64,000 nt of DNA from Cytophagales bacterium (GTDB lineage: Bacteria > Bacteroidota > Bacteroidia > Cytophagales > Cyclobacteriaceae). This document shows positions 27,027-35,788 of this stretch, piece by piece. Position numbers and translations under genes: made by a program. A model generated the notes under the pieces. It was not told the origin of the DNA, searched no databases, and worked only from the letters and a program-made list of their open reading frames with translations. The stretch is from the NCBI GenBank assembly GCA_003454975.1, contig DMST01000116.1, positions 39,646 to 103,645 of the forward strand, read 5' to 3'. Position 1 is the stretch's first letter, and the number at the start of each line of letters is the position of its first letter.

Positions 27027-30000
27027 TTATTCTGCATTGTTAGGGGGTAGGGAGGGTAGCTCGATGGTGAAGGTGGTGCCCTGCCCTAATACTGAGGTGA
27101 GAAATACTTTGCCTTGCAGCTTTTCGATGGACTCCTGAACTATGTATAGCCCTAACCCGGATCCTTTACTGTTTTCTGAAGCTCGGTAGAACATTCTGAA
27201 TATCCCGGCCTGATGCTCTTCGGCTATTCCTTGCCCATTGTCTTCAAATTTCAATATAGCTTTCCCATCCTGTACGGTGGCGTAGATATTAAGATAGGGG
27301 TCTCGCCGGTGGGGACTGGAATATCGGAAAGCATTGCTGATCATATTGTTTATCACCACGTTGAGCCGGCCGCGGTCGGTGTAGAACGGTTCGTTGATAT
27401 CCAGAAACAACTCCCTACGTACTACCTTGGCCTCCTCCATGAACTGCAGGTCCTCAATCACCCCCTCAATCATCTCTTTGAAATTGATCGGTTCGCCTTT
27501 TACCTCCAGCCTGCTATTTCGGGAATAATGTATGATCTCCTGAACGAAGTTGTCCAGCTTGCGCACACTTCGTTCCATTAAGCCCATGTATTCACGGAGC
27601 TTATCCACGTCGTTTTCTACCTTGGCCAAGTTGATGAGCCCCAGTACAGAAACCATGGGTGCACGGAGATCATGTGAGGCGCTATAGACAAACCGATCCA
27701 ACTCTTGGTTGGTCTTTTTCAGTTGGTCGTTGCTTTCCTTTAGCTCCGTTTCGGCTTGTTTCCGCTCGGTAATATCCATTAAGGTACCGTAGAGCTTCAC
27801 CAGATTGCCACGGCTATTCATCAGGGGTTCGCCTACGGTGTTAAAATACCGAACGGGGCCCTGGGGTAGCATTACCCGGAAATCGAGGTCAAATGGAGTG
27901 CCTTGGTCCACAGCATCCCCCAAGGCAAAAAGCAGAGCCTCCTGGTCGTCAGGGTGAATGACATCAAAATTATCGGCGATAGAGATAACATTTCGCTGTT
28001 CCTGGGTTAGGCCCAGTAGCGTATTGATTTCATCAGAGAATAGCAGAGTGTCTTCTTCTGGTGAGTACTCCCAACTGCCCATCTTGCCCAGCTGCTGGGC
28101 TTCCCGCAGTCTATTTTCACTATCAATCAGTTTCTTCTCGGCCTCTTTCCTCTCCGTAATGTCAATTAAGATGCCGTACAACTTCTCCAACGAATCATCA
28201 GGGCCATGTTCCGGACGGCAGATAAAGTTGAGGTAGCGGGTGCCATCTTTTCTTATGATTCTTAAATCTAAGTCAAACCCTTTGCCTTCATCCAGGGCGG
28301 TACGAAGTGCCCGGAACACCTTCGGTTTATCACTGCGGTGAATTCTGTTGAGAATAAGGTCTAGTGAGGGAGAGTCTATTACCGGATCAAGCTTGAAAAG
28401 GCGGAACAACTCGTCTGACCAGATTACCTCATTGGCACCTACCCGGTATTCCCAGTTTCCCATCCGGGCAATTCTCTGGGCTTCCTTCAGAGAATTCTCC
28501 GAACTAAGGATGCGTTCCTCGGCCGCTTTTCGCTCGTTTATGCTTCTAAAATAGACCGAAAGCCCTTCGGATGAGGGGTATACATGCACCTCGAACCATG
28601 TCTCTGAGGGTTCGAAATACTCCTCAAAGTCGACTACCCGGTTCTCCTCAATCGCCGTATGGTAGTACTCATAAAAACTCTGAATCTGCTCTTTCGGAAA
28701 TACATCCCAAATAACCTTATGAAGGAGTTCATCTCGGCTAATCCGAAGCAAGGACTCTCCTTGCTTATTGATGTAGGTTACCTCCCAATTCTTATTGAGA
28801 AGGAACATGGCATCCGTAATGCTCTCCAGAATGTTGGTGCTTCTCTGGGCATATTCTACCAGTTGTTTCTCCGTCAGCTTCTTCTCGGTAACATCCTGCA
28901 AAATCACCAAAATGGAATTTCTTCCATCGGTGTTCATGTACCGTGGGATCAGCGTAACATCCAGAAACAAAGGGCTACCATCCGCTCGGTGGATATCTAT
29001 TTCCCCTTTCCAAATTTTGCCCTTTCGTACTGCCCTGTCAATCTGTGCAAAGCTTTCAGAGCCAGGGATCATATCGGGAAAATCCCGAATGTTTTTTAGA
29101 ACCAAGGCGTCCTCGTCAAGCCCGTAGGCTTCGCAGAAGTTCTTGTTGGCCGTTAGAAAATCACCCCTCAGCGTGAGCGTAACCACCATGGAGGCGGCAT
29201 CCAACGCATGGTGGAACTCCTCGAGTGCTTTGTGTGAACTGTGCAGAGCCTGAGTAGCCATGAGGCTCTCTGTCACATCATTAATGATTTTCAGAGTAGC
29301 CTCGCCGCCCAAATAGTAAATCTGGCTGGCTTGTACTTCCGCATATATTAAAGCGCCGGCTTTAGAATGGTGCTTTTCGGTGCTAACTCCCGCCAGTATA
29401 TTGGAGTCGAAATCTGAGGAAACCGCCTGCAAATCTGCCCAGTGCATGGTTTGCCACTCGCTTTGTGAGAACCCGTAGTGTGATATGGCGGTGAGATTGG
29501 CCTCCAATACCTTGCCTGTGTGAGTCTCTACTACCAGAATAGGATTGGGATTGCTCTCAAACAATTCACGGTATCTACTTTCGCTTATTCGCAATTGCTT
29601 CTCCCACTCCTGCCGCTCCGTAATGTCCATGCACACCAGTAGCACCTTGTCTATCTTTTGCTGTGCATTGTAGAGGGGGCGTAGCTCCAACGAGTAGGAC
29701 TTGTTTTGAAAGGAGACATCCAACTGGCTGGATTCTCCATCAAATGCGTCCCATATTTTTTCTTCCACCATTTTGTTGAGGGACTTCCCAAAAAGATAGT
29801 GGATGCTCTTGCCTTGCAGATGGCTTTTTGACTGGCTGATGTCCCGCAAGCCTTGGCCTTCTGAAAAAAGAATGTCAAACCCGCGATTGATCATCAAAAT
29901 GAATCCGCTGGGGAAATTCTCTGCCAGATTCCGGTACAGTTCCTCGCTTTGGGTCAAGGTTTCCAGCGTACGTTTTTCGCGGGTAATATCCCGAAAGGCG

Positions 30001-30812
30001 CCAATTACTTTGGCCACCTTGCCATTCACGTATATCGGTCGGCAGTTGGCGTGCACGTGGAAGAACTTGCCTTCCTCATTGATCATCTCAAACTCCCCAC
30101 TACCCGGAACGCCTTGGTCGCGGGCATTGCCTAAAATTTCCTGCGCTCGGGTAGACGACTCTTTGAAAAAATACCGCATGGCAACCTCAAGACTCACCGG
30201 ATAGTCCAGTGGTAACCCATAGATGCGATAGATCTCATCTGTCCATACCATCTCGTCAGAATCTATCTCCCACTCCCAACCGCCTACACGGGTCATTTCT
30301 TGGGCGGTTTCCAGCACCGATAGGTACTGAGATTCCTTGCTGATATTTTCTAGGGTGATTACAAACTGGTCTTTCCTCTTTTCCGGTATAGCCTGGTAGA
30401 TGGTAAGCCTAAAAAAGACCAGTTTGCCTTGTTTGTCCAATCCTTGCCAGGTACTCGCATTCTGCGATTCGGTATGCTGGCTGGGGTGGGTCAAAATCTC
30501 CTTTAATGCTCTATGGCCATCTACTTCTAGCAGGTCATGAAGAGCTTTGCCCACGGCTTCGGTTGCAGAATAGCCCGTGATTTGGGTAAACCCAGAATTG
30601 ACGTGTTGGATGAGAGTGTCAGAATTGACAATGCAAATGCCGACCGAGATATCTTGAAAAACGGATCGGGCCCATTCGTTCACTTGCTGCGATTTAGCAA
30701 GCTCCTCCCTCAGACGCATATTCTCCTTTTCCAAGGCCTCCATCGAAGGAGTTTGGGGAGAAGAAGCCTCTGGAGAAAAAGAAAGATTTTGATCCTCTGG
30801 ATGGGAGTGCAT
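27027..30812 (-). CDS. soluble histidine kinase with eight PAS domains
   Basis: 1261 residues, no signal peptide or membrane segment. A short coiled coil (about 25-50) precedes eight PAS/PAC units, recognisable by openings such as VFQDISVGICIV, ARMGNWEYRV and LGKMGSWEYS and by repeated DITERK linkers. The transmitter is at the C-terminus: H-box in YSASHDLRAPM (about residue 1025), N-box NNMISNAFRYS, G-boxes DNGQGIA and GSGLGLYIV. It belongs to the same class as cyanobacterial and Bacteroidota multi-PAS cytosolic kinases. No receiver domain and no adjacent regulator gene, so its partner is elsewhere. PAS ligands cannot be predicted. Confidence 0.93.
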   Translation of the reverse strand: MHSHPEDQNLSFSPEASSPQTPSMEALEKENMRLREELAKSQQVNEWARSVFQDISVGICIVNSDTLIQHVNSGFTQITGYSATEAVGKALHDLLEVDGHRALKEILTHPSQHTESQNASTWQGLDKQGKLVFFRLTIYQAIPEKRKDQFVITLENISKESQYLSVLETAQEMTRVGGWEWEIDSDEMVWTDEIYRIYGLPLDYPVSLEVAMRYFFKESSTRAQEILGNARDQGVPGSGEFEMINEEGKFFHVHANCRPIYVNGKVAKVIGAFRDITREKRTLETLTQSEELYRNLAENFPSGFILMINRGFDILFSEGQGLRDISQSKSHLQGKSIHYLFGKSLNKMVEEKIWDAFDGESSQLDVSFQNKSYSLELRPLYNAQQKIDKVLLVCMDITERQEWEKQLRISESRYRELFESNPNPILVVETHTGKVLEANLTAISHYGFSQSEWQTMHWADLQAVSSDFDSNILAGVSTEKHHSKAGALIYAEVQASQIYYLGGEATLKIINDVTESLMATQALHSSHKALEEFHHALDAASMVVTLTLRGDFLTANKNFCEAYGLDEDALVLKNIRDFPDMIPGSESFAQIDRAVRKGKIWKGEIDIHRADGSPLFLDVTLIPRYMNTDGRNSILVILQDVTEKKLTEKQLVEYAQRSTNILESITDAMFLLNKNWEVTYINKQGESLLRISRDELLHKVIWDVFPKEQIQSFYEYYHTAIEENRVVDFEEYFEPSETWFEVHVYPSSEGLSVYFRSINERKAAEERILSSENSLKEAQRIARMGNWEYRVGANEVIWSDELFRLFKLDPVIDSPSLDLILNRIHRSDKPKVFRALRTALDEGKGFDLDLRIIRKDGTRYLNFICRPEHGPDDSLEKLYGILIDITERKEAEKKLIDSENRLREAQQLGKMGSWEYSPEEDTLLFSDEINTLLGLTQEQRNVISIADNFDVIHPDDQEALLFALGDAVDQGTPFDLDFRVMLPQGPVRYFNTVGEPLMNSRGNLVKLYGTLMDITERKQAETELKESNDQLKKTNQELDRFVYSASHDLRAPMVSVLGLINLAKVENDVDKLREYMGLMERSVRKLDNFVQEIIHYSRNSRLEVKGEPINFKEMIEGVIEDLQFMEEAKVVRRELFLDINEPFYTDRGRLNVVINNMISNAFRYSSPHRRDPYLNIYATVQDGKAILKFEDNGQGIAEEHQAGIFRMFYRASENSKGSGLGLYIVQESIEKLQGKVFLTSVLGQGTTFTIELPSLPPNNAE

Positions 30813-31103
30813 GTATTTCTAACTAATTCGAGTTTGTGCGGCGGATATATTAATACAACCTTGTTTCGCAATAATTCGAAAAGTTAGGTACTTCCAGTTT
30901 GCAGTACAACCATTTGTACTAAATACAGACAAGGTCCTTAAAAACTGCCGTGAAAATCAGACAAGAGGCAATCAGTGGTGAAGCCCTCAGAATGTTTGGA
31001 CCTAATTGGTACAATAATCAAGAAAATGCCCTCCTACCAATCCCTATTTCCATAATGGAATTTTGAGGTTGAGAAAAAGTTTGACCGTATGTGGGAGTCG
31101 AAT

Positions 31104-31346
31104 CTATACTCGCACGTTTTCTTTCAGGCGTTCCATGTACTTGATTTTATTTTTAAAATACAATGTGGCAATGTCGGTGATTATGTCATTTTTCCGTAAC
31201 TCTTTCAACACCTTCCTTACGTAATCAGCAGTATATTTTTTGCCGTCAGACTTTGCCGTTAGGTTAGCAATTCTTTGATAATCTCCGTGCTCTACAATAG
31301 ATGGGTTTTCTTTAATTATTTCAATTGCACCTTTTGCCTTGCTCAT
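31104..31346 (-). CDS. small AT-rich gene, possible winged-helix DNA-binding protein
   Basis: 80 residues from the ATG at 31346; a TTG ten codons upstream is in frame but overlaps the -7 element, so it is not used. The sequence is strongly charged with a helical pattern (KGAIEIIKENP; YQRIANLTAKS; YTADYVRKVLKELRKNDII), which resembles a helix-turn-helix with the recognition helix at about 45-62, but no family is recognised. The stretch is clearly more AT-rich than its neighbours, with AAA/ATA-heavy codons, which suggests horizontal origin. A well-formed promoter (31374-31404) supports expression. Confidence 0.6.
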   Translation of the reverse strand: MSKAKGAIEIIKENPSIVEHGDYQRIANLTAKSDGKKYTADYVRKVLKELRKNDIITDIATLYFKNKIKYMERLKENVRV

Positions 31347-31373
31347 ATCTGTAATGTTTATTTCTTGACGGGT

Positions 31374-31404
31374 CAAGTATACATTTTCAGGCTTTTATAT
31401 ACAA
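31374..31404 (-). promoter_or_regulatory. promoter of the 31346 gene
   Basis: Read on the minus strand: TTG (31404-31402), 20-base spacer, TATACTTG (31381-31374), one mismatch from TAnnTTTG. It gives a leader of roughly 20 bases to the ATG at 31346. Confidence 0.6.
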
Positions 31405-31588
31405 TTATTGAATTTAGTTTATCAATAGTATCTGTGAATTTATTCATAGTTACTGTGCTTATGATCTGTGGTTGAGTTAGTTGCTATCTGGTTTTATAGA
31501 CCGGTATAAGCTGGAATATGGGGTGAGGTTAATAAACCGCCATATCACAATCTGCACGGTTGAACCCATTCTATTGTACTTCAGGTGG

Positions 31589-31596
31589 TATTTTTG
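31589..31596 (+). promoter_or_regulatory. -7 element upstream of 31641
   Basis: TATTTTTG, an exact TAnnTTTG match, 44 bases before the ATG at 31641. Confidence 0.5.
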
Positions 31597-31640
31597 GTAC
31601 TATGCAAATAGAATAAACAAACTGCCATAGGATATCATCT

Positions 31641-32150
31641 ATGAAAAAGCTTATTGTATTTGTGATTGTTTTATGTGTTTCCACAAGTGTGTGGGCACAA
31701 GAGGAACTGCCCGTTGAACAATGGTATCAGTTTTGGGTGGGCAACTGGGATCTTACTTGGCAAGATGCCGGCGGTGGTACGGGCAAAGGCACCAATCAAA
31801 TAGTGAGAATTCTAGACGGAAAGGTGATCCAAGAGAACTTCAAAGCACTAGAAGGAGCGCTGGCAGGCTACAGCGGAATGAGCCTTTCGGTGTATAATCC
31901 TACCGCAAAACAATGGAAGCAGGCCTGGACCGATAGTCAAGGGGGGTACTTTGATTTTACTGGCCGCAAGGACGAGGATCGGTTTTATTTTGAAACTGCA
32001 GAGACCGACAACGGGCAGGGAGGAGTGCAACAGCGCATGGTGTTCTACGAAATCACTGAGGAAGCTTTTACGTGGGATTGGGAATCAACCCAAGATGGAG
32101 GAGCCACCTGGACCCTCAACTGGAGGATCCAATATCGAAGACAGCAATAA
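31641..32150 (+). CDS. exported lipocalin-like/DUF1579-type protein
   Basis: 169 residues with a signal peptide (LIVFVIVLCVSTSVWAQ). The mature domain begins YQFWVGNWDLTW and continues with strands VIQENFKALE, MSLSVYNPTAKQWKQAW and WTLNWRIQYRR. This is the pattern of the small beta-barrel lipocalin-like proteins annotated in bacteria as DUF1579 or similar, where the FW-x-GxW opening is characteristic. Ligand unknown. It is convergent with alkB, 9 bases apart, with no obvious terminator. Confidence 0.7.
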   Translation: MKKLIVFVIVLCVSTSVWAQEELPVEQWYQFWVGNWDLTWQDAGGGTGKGTNQIVRILDGKVIQENFKALEGALAGYSGMSLSVYNPTAKQWKQAWTDSQGGYFDFTGRKDEDRFYFETAETDNGQGGVQQRMVFYEITEEAFTWDWESTQDGGATWTLNWRIQYRRQQ

Positions 32151-32159
32151 GCTTCCGGA

Positions 32160-33230
32160 TTAAGCGAAAGCTGTACGTGTATCGGTTTGGTTAAGATTGG
32201 GGTGCCGATGCATTACCCAAAACCAAAGTGGTGGTAGCAGAGATAGTACCATCATGCCAGGGTATCCGGTGGGCATTTGTGGGCTATGGTCATGGTGCCG
32301 CAAGATTTGGTAAGGGCGGGAGGCAATGAAGTGATGATCAGAATGACGGCTTAGCTCAAACAAAAGTAGGCGCCCCACTACGTGATTGCTATTCCAGGAG
32401 TGGTGCGCCTGCACGCGTTCATATTTTCCTTGTGCATTCTTCTGCCGTACTAGCCCGTAGTGTTCTATGTAGTTCACCGTTTCTAGTAGTAGAAACCCTA
32501 CCGTGGCGGTGGCCACAAAAGCCAGGGCAACAGGCACGGAAAATACCAAAGCGATACTGACAATCAGGCCTAGCTGCAAAGCCTGGAAGCGGAGCATCTC
32601 ATTTTTCCAGCTGAAAAAGCGAATTCCTTTCCTTCGTAGTCTTTGAGCCTCTAGTTGCCACGCGGACCGAAAGCTGTAGAAGACAGAACGCATCCAGAAG
32701 GTATACACCGCTTCTCCACGGCGTGCCGTTGCTGGATCCTCAGGGGTGCTGGCATGCTTGTGGTGCCCACGGTTATGCTCTATATAAAAGTGCATATACA
32801 GAGATGAAAGCAACAACGTTTTGGATAGGGCGCGCTCATAAGGTTTAGTCCGGTGGCCTAGCTCATGGGCTACATTGATACCCAATACACCACACATGAG
32901 TCCCATGCCCATTATTCGGCCTAGGTATTCCATAGCATGCAACCCGGGTTCTTGAATAACTACACAAAACCAAACGAGAAAAACCCACTGGGTGGGTACT
33001 GTGAGATACACCAGCCAATCATAAAACCGATCCGATTTGGCAACCGCCTCTTCCGCAGCTGTCATATTGGTCTCATTGGGGCGGAAAAAGAATTCCAAAA
33101 GAGGCACCAACCCAAATGCATACATAATGGGTAGCCAGGTCCAAATGCCTTCTTGGGTAAAAGCAACAGCGGTAGTGGCCGGTATGGAGAAGACCAACAG
33201 GTACTTGAGGGCGGCGATTCTTCTATTCAT
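32160..33230 (-). CDS. alkB: alkane 1-monooxygenase (AlkB family)
   Basis: Integral-membrane non-haem diiron monooxygenase that hydroxylates the terminal carbon of medium-chain alkanes using rubredoxin electrons. 356 residues. The histidine boxes are HELGHR (about 122-127), EHNRGHHKH (about 151-159) and SRHSDHH, with the AlkB-specific TPEDPATARRGE and NYIEHYGL. Hydrophobic helices cover about 10-55 and 75-120. No rubredoxin gene is nearby. It is divergent from a TetR regulator; the 92-base gap contains a 9-bp inverted repeat that is a probable operator. Relatives include xylene monooxygenase and fatty-acid hydroxylases, but the motif set fits AlkB best; substrate range is unknown. Confidence 0.93.
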   Translation of the reverse strand: MNRRIAALKYLLVFSIPATTAVAFTQEGIWTWLPIMYAFGLVPLLEFFFRPNETNMTAAEEAVAKSDRFYDWLVYLTVPTQWVFLVWFCVVIQEPGLHAMEYLGRIMGMGLMCGVLGINVAHELGHRTKPYERALSKTLLLSSLYMHFYIEHNRGHHKHASTPEDPATARRGEAVYTFWMRSVFYSFRSAWQLEAQRLRRKGIRFFSWKNEMLRFQALQLGLIVSIALVFSVPVALAFVATATVGFLLLETVNYIEHYGLVRQKNAQGKYERVQAHHSWNSNHVVGRLLLFELSRHSDHHFIASRPYQILRHHDHSPQMPTGYPGMMVLSLLPPLWFWVMHRHPNLNQTDTRTAFA

Positions 33231-33256
33231 ACGGTAAATATAAAAAACTTGAACTA

Positions 33257-33286
33257 ATTAAACTATAATAACCAAAATAGTTTAAT
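33257..33286. promoter_or_regulatory. candidate TetR operator between alkB and its regulator
   Basis: Perfect inverted repeat ATTAAACTA (33257-33265) / TAGTTTAAT (33278-33286) with a 12-base spacer, 27 bases before the alkB start and 25 bases before the regulator's -7 element. Position and symmetry fit a dimeric repressor controlling both genes; binding is inferred. Confidence 0.6.
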
Positions 33287-33310
33287 ATTTAGTAAATCAG
33301 ACAAGCTCCT

Positions 33311-33318
33311 TATCTTCG
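33311..33318 (+). promoter_or_regulatory. -7 element of the TetR gene
   Basis: TATCTTCG, one mismatch from TAnnTTTG, only 4 bases before the ATG at 33323; implies a leaderless or nearly leaderless transcript. Confidence 0.5.
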
Positions 33319-33322
33319 CAGC

Positions 33323-33925
33323 ATGGGTAGAAAAGCAACCACGCGGGAAAGAAAAACCCCCGGGCCTTCCGTACAACGCTGGCTGTCTGACCTATTTTCT
33401 TACTGGCAGCAGCACGGTATGGCCCATCAGACGATGGACGACTGGGCTGTAGCGGTGGAGAAGAGTAAGGCTACTTTGTATGCCTACTTTAAGTCTAAGG
33501 AGGAGATGGTAGAGGCGGCATTGGCTGTGAAACTGCAGAACATCCAGGCCTTCGAGGGCCCCTTGCAGGACACCTCTCGCTCCTATGTGCAGCGCTACAG
33601 TGATGCCTTCGAACTCATTTCTCCCCAGCTTGGTGAAATTTCGGTACTTTTTCTGAGTGACTTACGCACAGAGTTTCCGAAGCAGATGGCCATTGTAGAA
33701 ACTTTTCTGAACTACGTAGGGAAGGTATTGGGTGAGTTTTATCAGGAGGGATTCCAGGCGGGGGCCTTCCGTGAGGTTAGTATTCCCATGCTAGTGCAGA
33801 TGGATCAGCTATTTTTTCAGCAGCTTACCGATCCCAAATTTTTGCAAGGGGCGGGTATTTCCTTAAAAGAAGCGGTTACCTACTTTATTGAGTTGAAGTT
33901 TCAGGGACTTCTTCGGCATCATTAA
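33323..33925 (+). CDS. TetR/AcrR-family transcriptional regulator
   Basis: 200 residues. The N-terminal helix-turn-helix is clear: TMDDWAVAVEKSKATLYAYF, ending in the typical FKSKEEMVEAAL (residues about 37-68). The C-terminal ligand-binding half is all helical and family-variable. It is divergent from alkB, with a palindrome between, so the likely job is ligand-responsive control of alkB, possibly by a fatty acid or alkane. The last 41 bases overlap the 3' end of the convergent potassium-channel gene. Confidence 0.88.
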   Translation: MGRKATTRERKTPGPSVQRWLSDLFSYWQQHGMAHQTMDDWAVAVEKSKATLYAYFKSKEEMVEAALAVKLQNIQAFEGPLQDTSRSYVQRYSDAFELISPQLGEISVLFLSDLRTEFPKQMAIVETFLNYVGKVLGEFYQEGFQAGAFREVSIPMLVQMDQLFFQQLTDPKFLQGAGISLKEAVTYFIELKFQGLLRHH

Positions 33926-34751
33926 ATAGATGATACCCACATACCCGACAAAACTTGGCATCATGGGCATGCTTCTTCGCTCCGCAGTTGGGGCAGGGCC
34001 CGGGCTTCTTTTGGCTTTTTTCGGCCTTGGATAGTTCTACGGATACTATGCCTGTAGGTACGGCAATTATGCCATAGCCCAATATCATGATAACTGAGGC
34101 CACAATCTGACCGAGTGGGGTTTCTGGGGCTATGTCTCCGTACCCTACCGTGGTTAAAGTAACAATGGCCCAATACACACTAATGGGTATGTTGCGGAAG
34201 CCATGCTCGGGGCCCTCTATGAGGTACATTAAGCAGCCCATGATGACCACTAAGGTGATGACGGCGCCAATAAAAACGGTGATTTTGGCCATGCTTTGCA
34301 GTAGTGCAGTCCGCAATACTTCCGCCTCGCCCATGAAGCGGGTAAGCTTAAGTACCCGAAATACCCGTAGCAACCGTATGGCCCTGATAACGAGTAGGTA
34401 TTGGGAACCCGCAATTAGTAAGCTGAGAAAGGTGGGAATAATGGAAAGTAGGTCTATGATGCCATAGAAGCTAAATATGTACCTGCGGGGCCTGTCCACT
34501 ACCAAAATCCGCAGGACATATTCTAAAGTGAATAGTACCGTAAAGCTCCACTCCAGAGTAAAAAATAGGCTGGCAAATTTGATGGAGTAATCACCCACCG
34601 TCTCCAGCATTACCACAATGATGCTGGATAGAATGGCTATCAGCAAGGCAACATCAAAAGCTTTGCCCTTGGGCGTGTCACTTTCGAATATGATGATAAA
34701 CAGGTTGAGTCGCCAACCAGGCTTGATGTGATCTTTGTTGAAAGGGTGCAT
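33885..34751 (-). CDS. voltage-gated-type potassium channel with C-terminal zinc ribbon
   Basis: 288 residues, six transmembrane helices. S4-like segment with regularly spaced arginines (IRAIRLLRVFRVLKLTRF, about 122-139), and selectivity filter TVGYGD (201-206) between S5 and S6. After S6 there is a cytoplasmic zinc ribbon with C253-x2-C256 and C268-x2-C271 (CPNCG, CRVCG). The pore and sensor match KvAP-like prokaryotic Kv channels. The ribbon is an added module that could bind metal or sense redox state; this is inference. The gene overlaps the TetR gene tail to tail. Confidence 0.93.
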   Translation of the reverse strand: MHPFNKDHIKPGWRLNLFIIIFESDTPKGKAFDVALLIAILSSIIVVMLETVGDYSIKFASLFFTLEWSFTVLFTLEYVLRILVVDRPRRYIFSFYGIIDLLSIIPTFLSLLIAGSQYLLVIRAIRLLRVFRVLKLTRFMGEAEVLRTALLQSMAKITVFIGAVITLVVIMGCLMYLIEGPEHGFRNIPISVYWAIVTLTTVGYGDIAPETPLGQIVASVIMILGYGIIAVPTGIVSVELSKAEKSQKKPGPCPNCGAKKHAHDAKFCRVCGYHLFNDAEEVPETSTQ

Positions 34752-34999
34752 CCGGTCTTGTTTTGGCGAAAGGATGATATGCTCACTGCCGTGCCGCTAA
34801 CATGCCTTTTTACGGCTTACTTTCACATAAAGGTAAGCTTGTGTTTGCAATACTTCGATATGCGATCCAGAGAACTGTAAATGAGCATAAAGGGAGCAAG
34901 AAAATCAGGGTAGAAAACTAAATCTTTGAAATCCTTTTCTCAAGGCTTGCATACAATAGGTATTCCTGAATAAACTGCGAAAAAGTAGGATTTTCGCCT

Positions 35000-35005
35000 A
35001 GGAGG
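35000..35005 (+). promoter_or_regulatory. Shine-Dalgarno of the YhhN gene
   Basis: AGGAGG 6 bases before the ATG at 35012. Strong Shine-Dalgarno sequences are rare in this window; this one fixes the start codon. Confidence 0.7.
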
Positions 35006-35011
35006 CTTTTT

Positions 35012-35701
35012 ATGAAGAAATCTACGACCCTGGTGTGGCTAGGTCTGTTTTTGTTGGATGCGGTACTGCATTTGGTCAGTACGCAAATTGAAGGGCAGCT
35101 ATTTAACCAGGTGACAAAGGCATTACTGATGCCCTTGTTGATTGTATATGCCATTACCAAGAAAAGTATTATCGCTCCTCGGCTAAAAAGGAGCCTGGTC
35201 ATTGCACTTTTATTCTCTTGGGTAGGTGACATACTGTTGGCCCTTCCGGTGTCAGGGTATTTTATTCCTGGGTTGGCGGCATTTTTAGTAGGCCATGTAG
35301 TCTATATTGTAGCCTACGGATACGCCTCAGCTACCTATCCGCTCAAGGTAATTTGGCACAGGTGGTGGTACTCTCTCCCCATAGTAGGGTATGGCTTTAG
35401 TTTCATTGCTTGGTTACTACCCAAACTGCCTTCGGGTCTGGAGATTCCGGTGGTTCTTTATGCTTTGGTAATTACTGTGATGCTACTCGCTGCTGCCGGC
35501 CGTGGTAAGTATACCCATCCTACTAGCTTTATCTTTGTTTTGTTAGGGGCCGTCTTCTTCGCATTGTCCGACAGTATGATCGCGATCAATCGCTTTGTGA
35601 ACCCCCTGGAACAGGGTAGCCTGCTCATAATGAGTACCTATATTTTAGGGCAGTGGCTGATTACCGAAGGTTTGCTTCGGCATCCGTCCCCGGCTGAATA
35701 G
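35012..35701 (+). CDS. YhhN/TMEM86-family lysoplasmalogenase-like membrane protein
   Basis: 229 residues with about eight hydrophobic helices. Family-diagnostic motifs are FSWVGDILLAL (GD in helix 3), AFLVGHVVYI (GH in helix 4) and AVFFALSDSMIA with the second conserved Asp. Characterised TMEM86 members hydrolyse the vinyl-ether bond of lysoplasmalogens; bacterial YhhN proteins are less well studied, and whether this organism makes plasmalogens is unknown. It lies in a plus-strand pair with a DUF962 membrane protein, another lipid-related family, 87 bases downstream. Confidence 0.87.
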   Translation: MKKSTTLVWLGLFLLDAVLHLVSTQIEGQLFNQVTKALLMPLLIVYAITKKSIIAPRLKRSLVIALLFSWVGDILLALPVSGYFIPGLAAFLVGHVVYIVAYGYASATYPLKVIWHRWWYSLPIVGYGFSFIAWLLPKLPSGLEIPVVLYALVITVMLLAAAGRGKYTHPTSFIFVLLGAVFFALSDSMIAINRFVNPLEQGSLLIMSTYILGQWLITEGLLRHPSPAE

Positions 35702-35788
35702 TAGGTATGCAGAGCTTTTTTGGGAAATAATTGGTATTTTGGTACCCTGCAAATTCACCAAATTTGGTTTCACCTATCGATTACTACC

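Noticed and set aside
31092..31116. tRNA T-arm-like sequence (GAGTCGAATCTATACTC) that might mark an attachment site
   Set aside because: No acceptor stem, anticodon arm or D arm can be drawn around it; the hairpin lies across the end of the small AT-rich gene and may only help termination.
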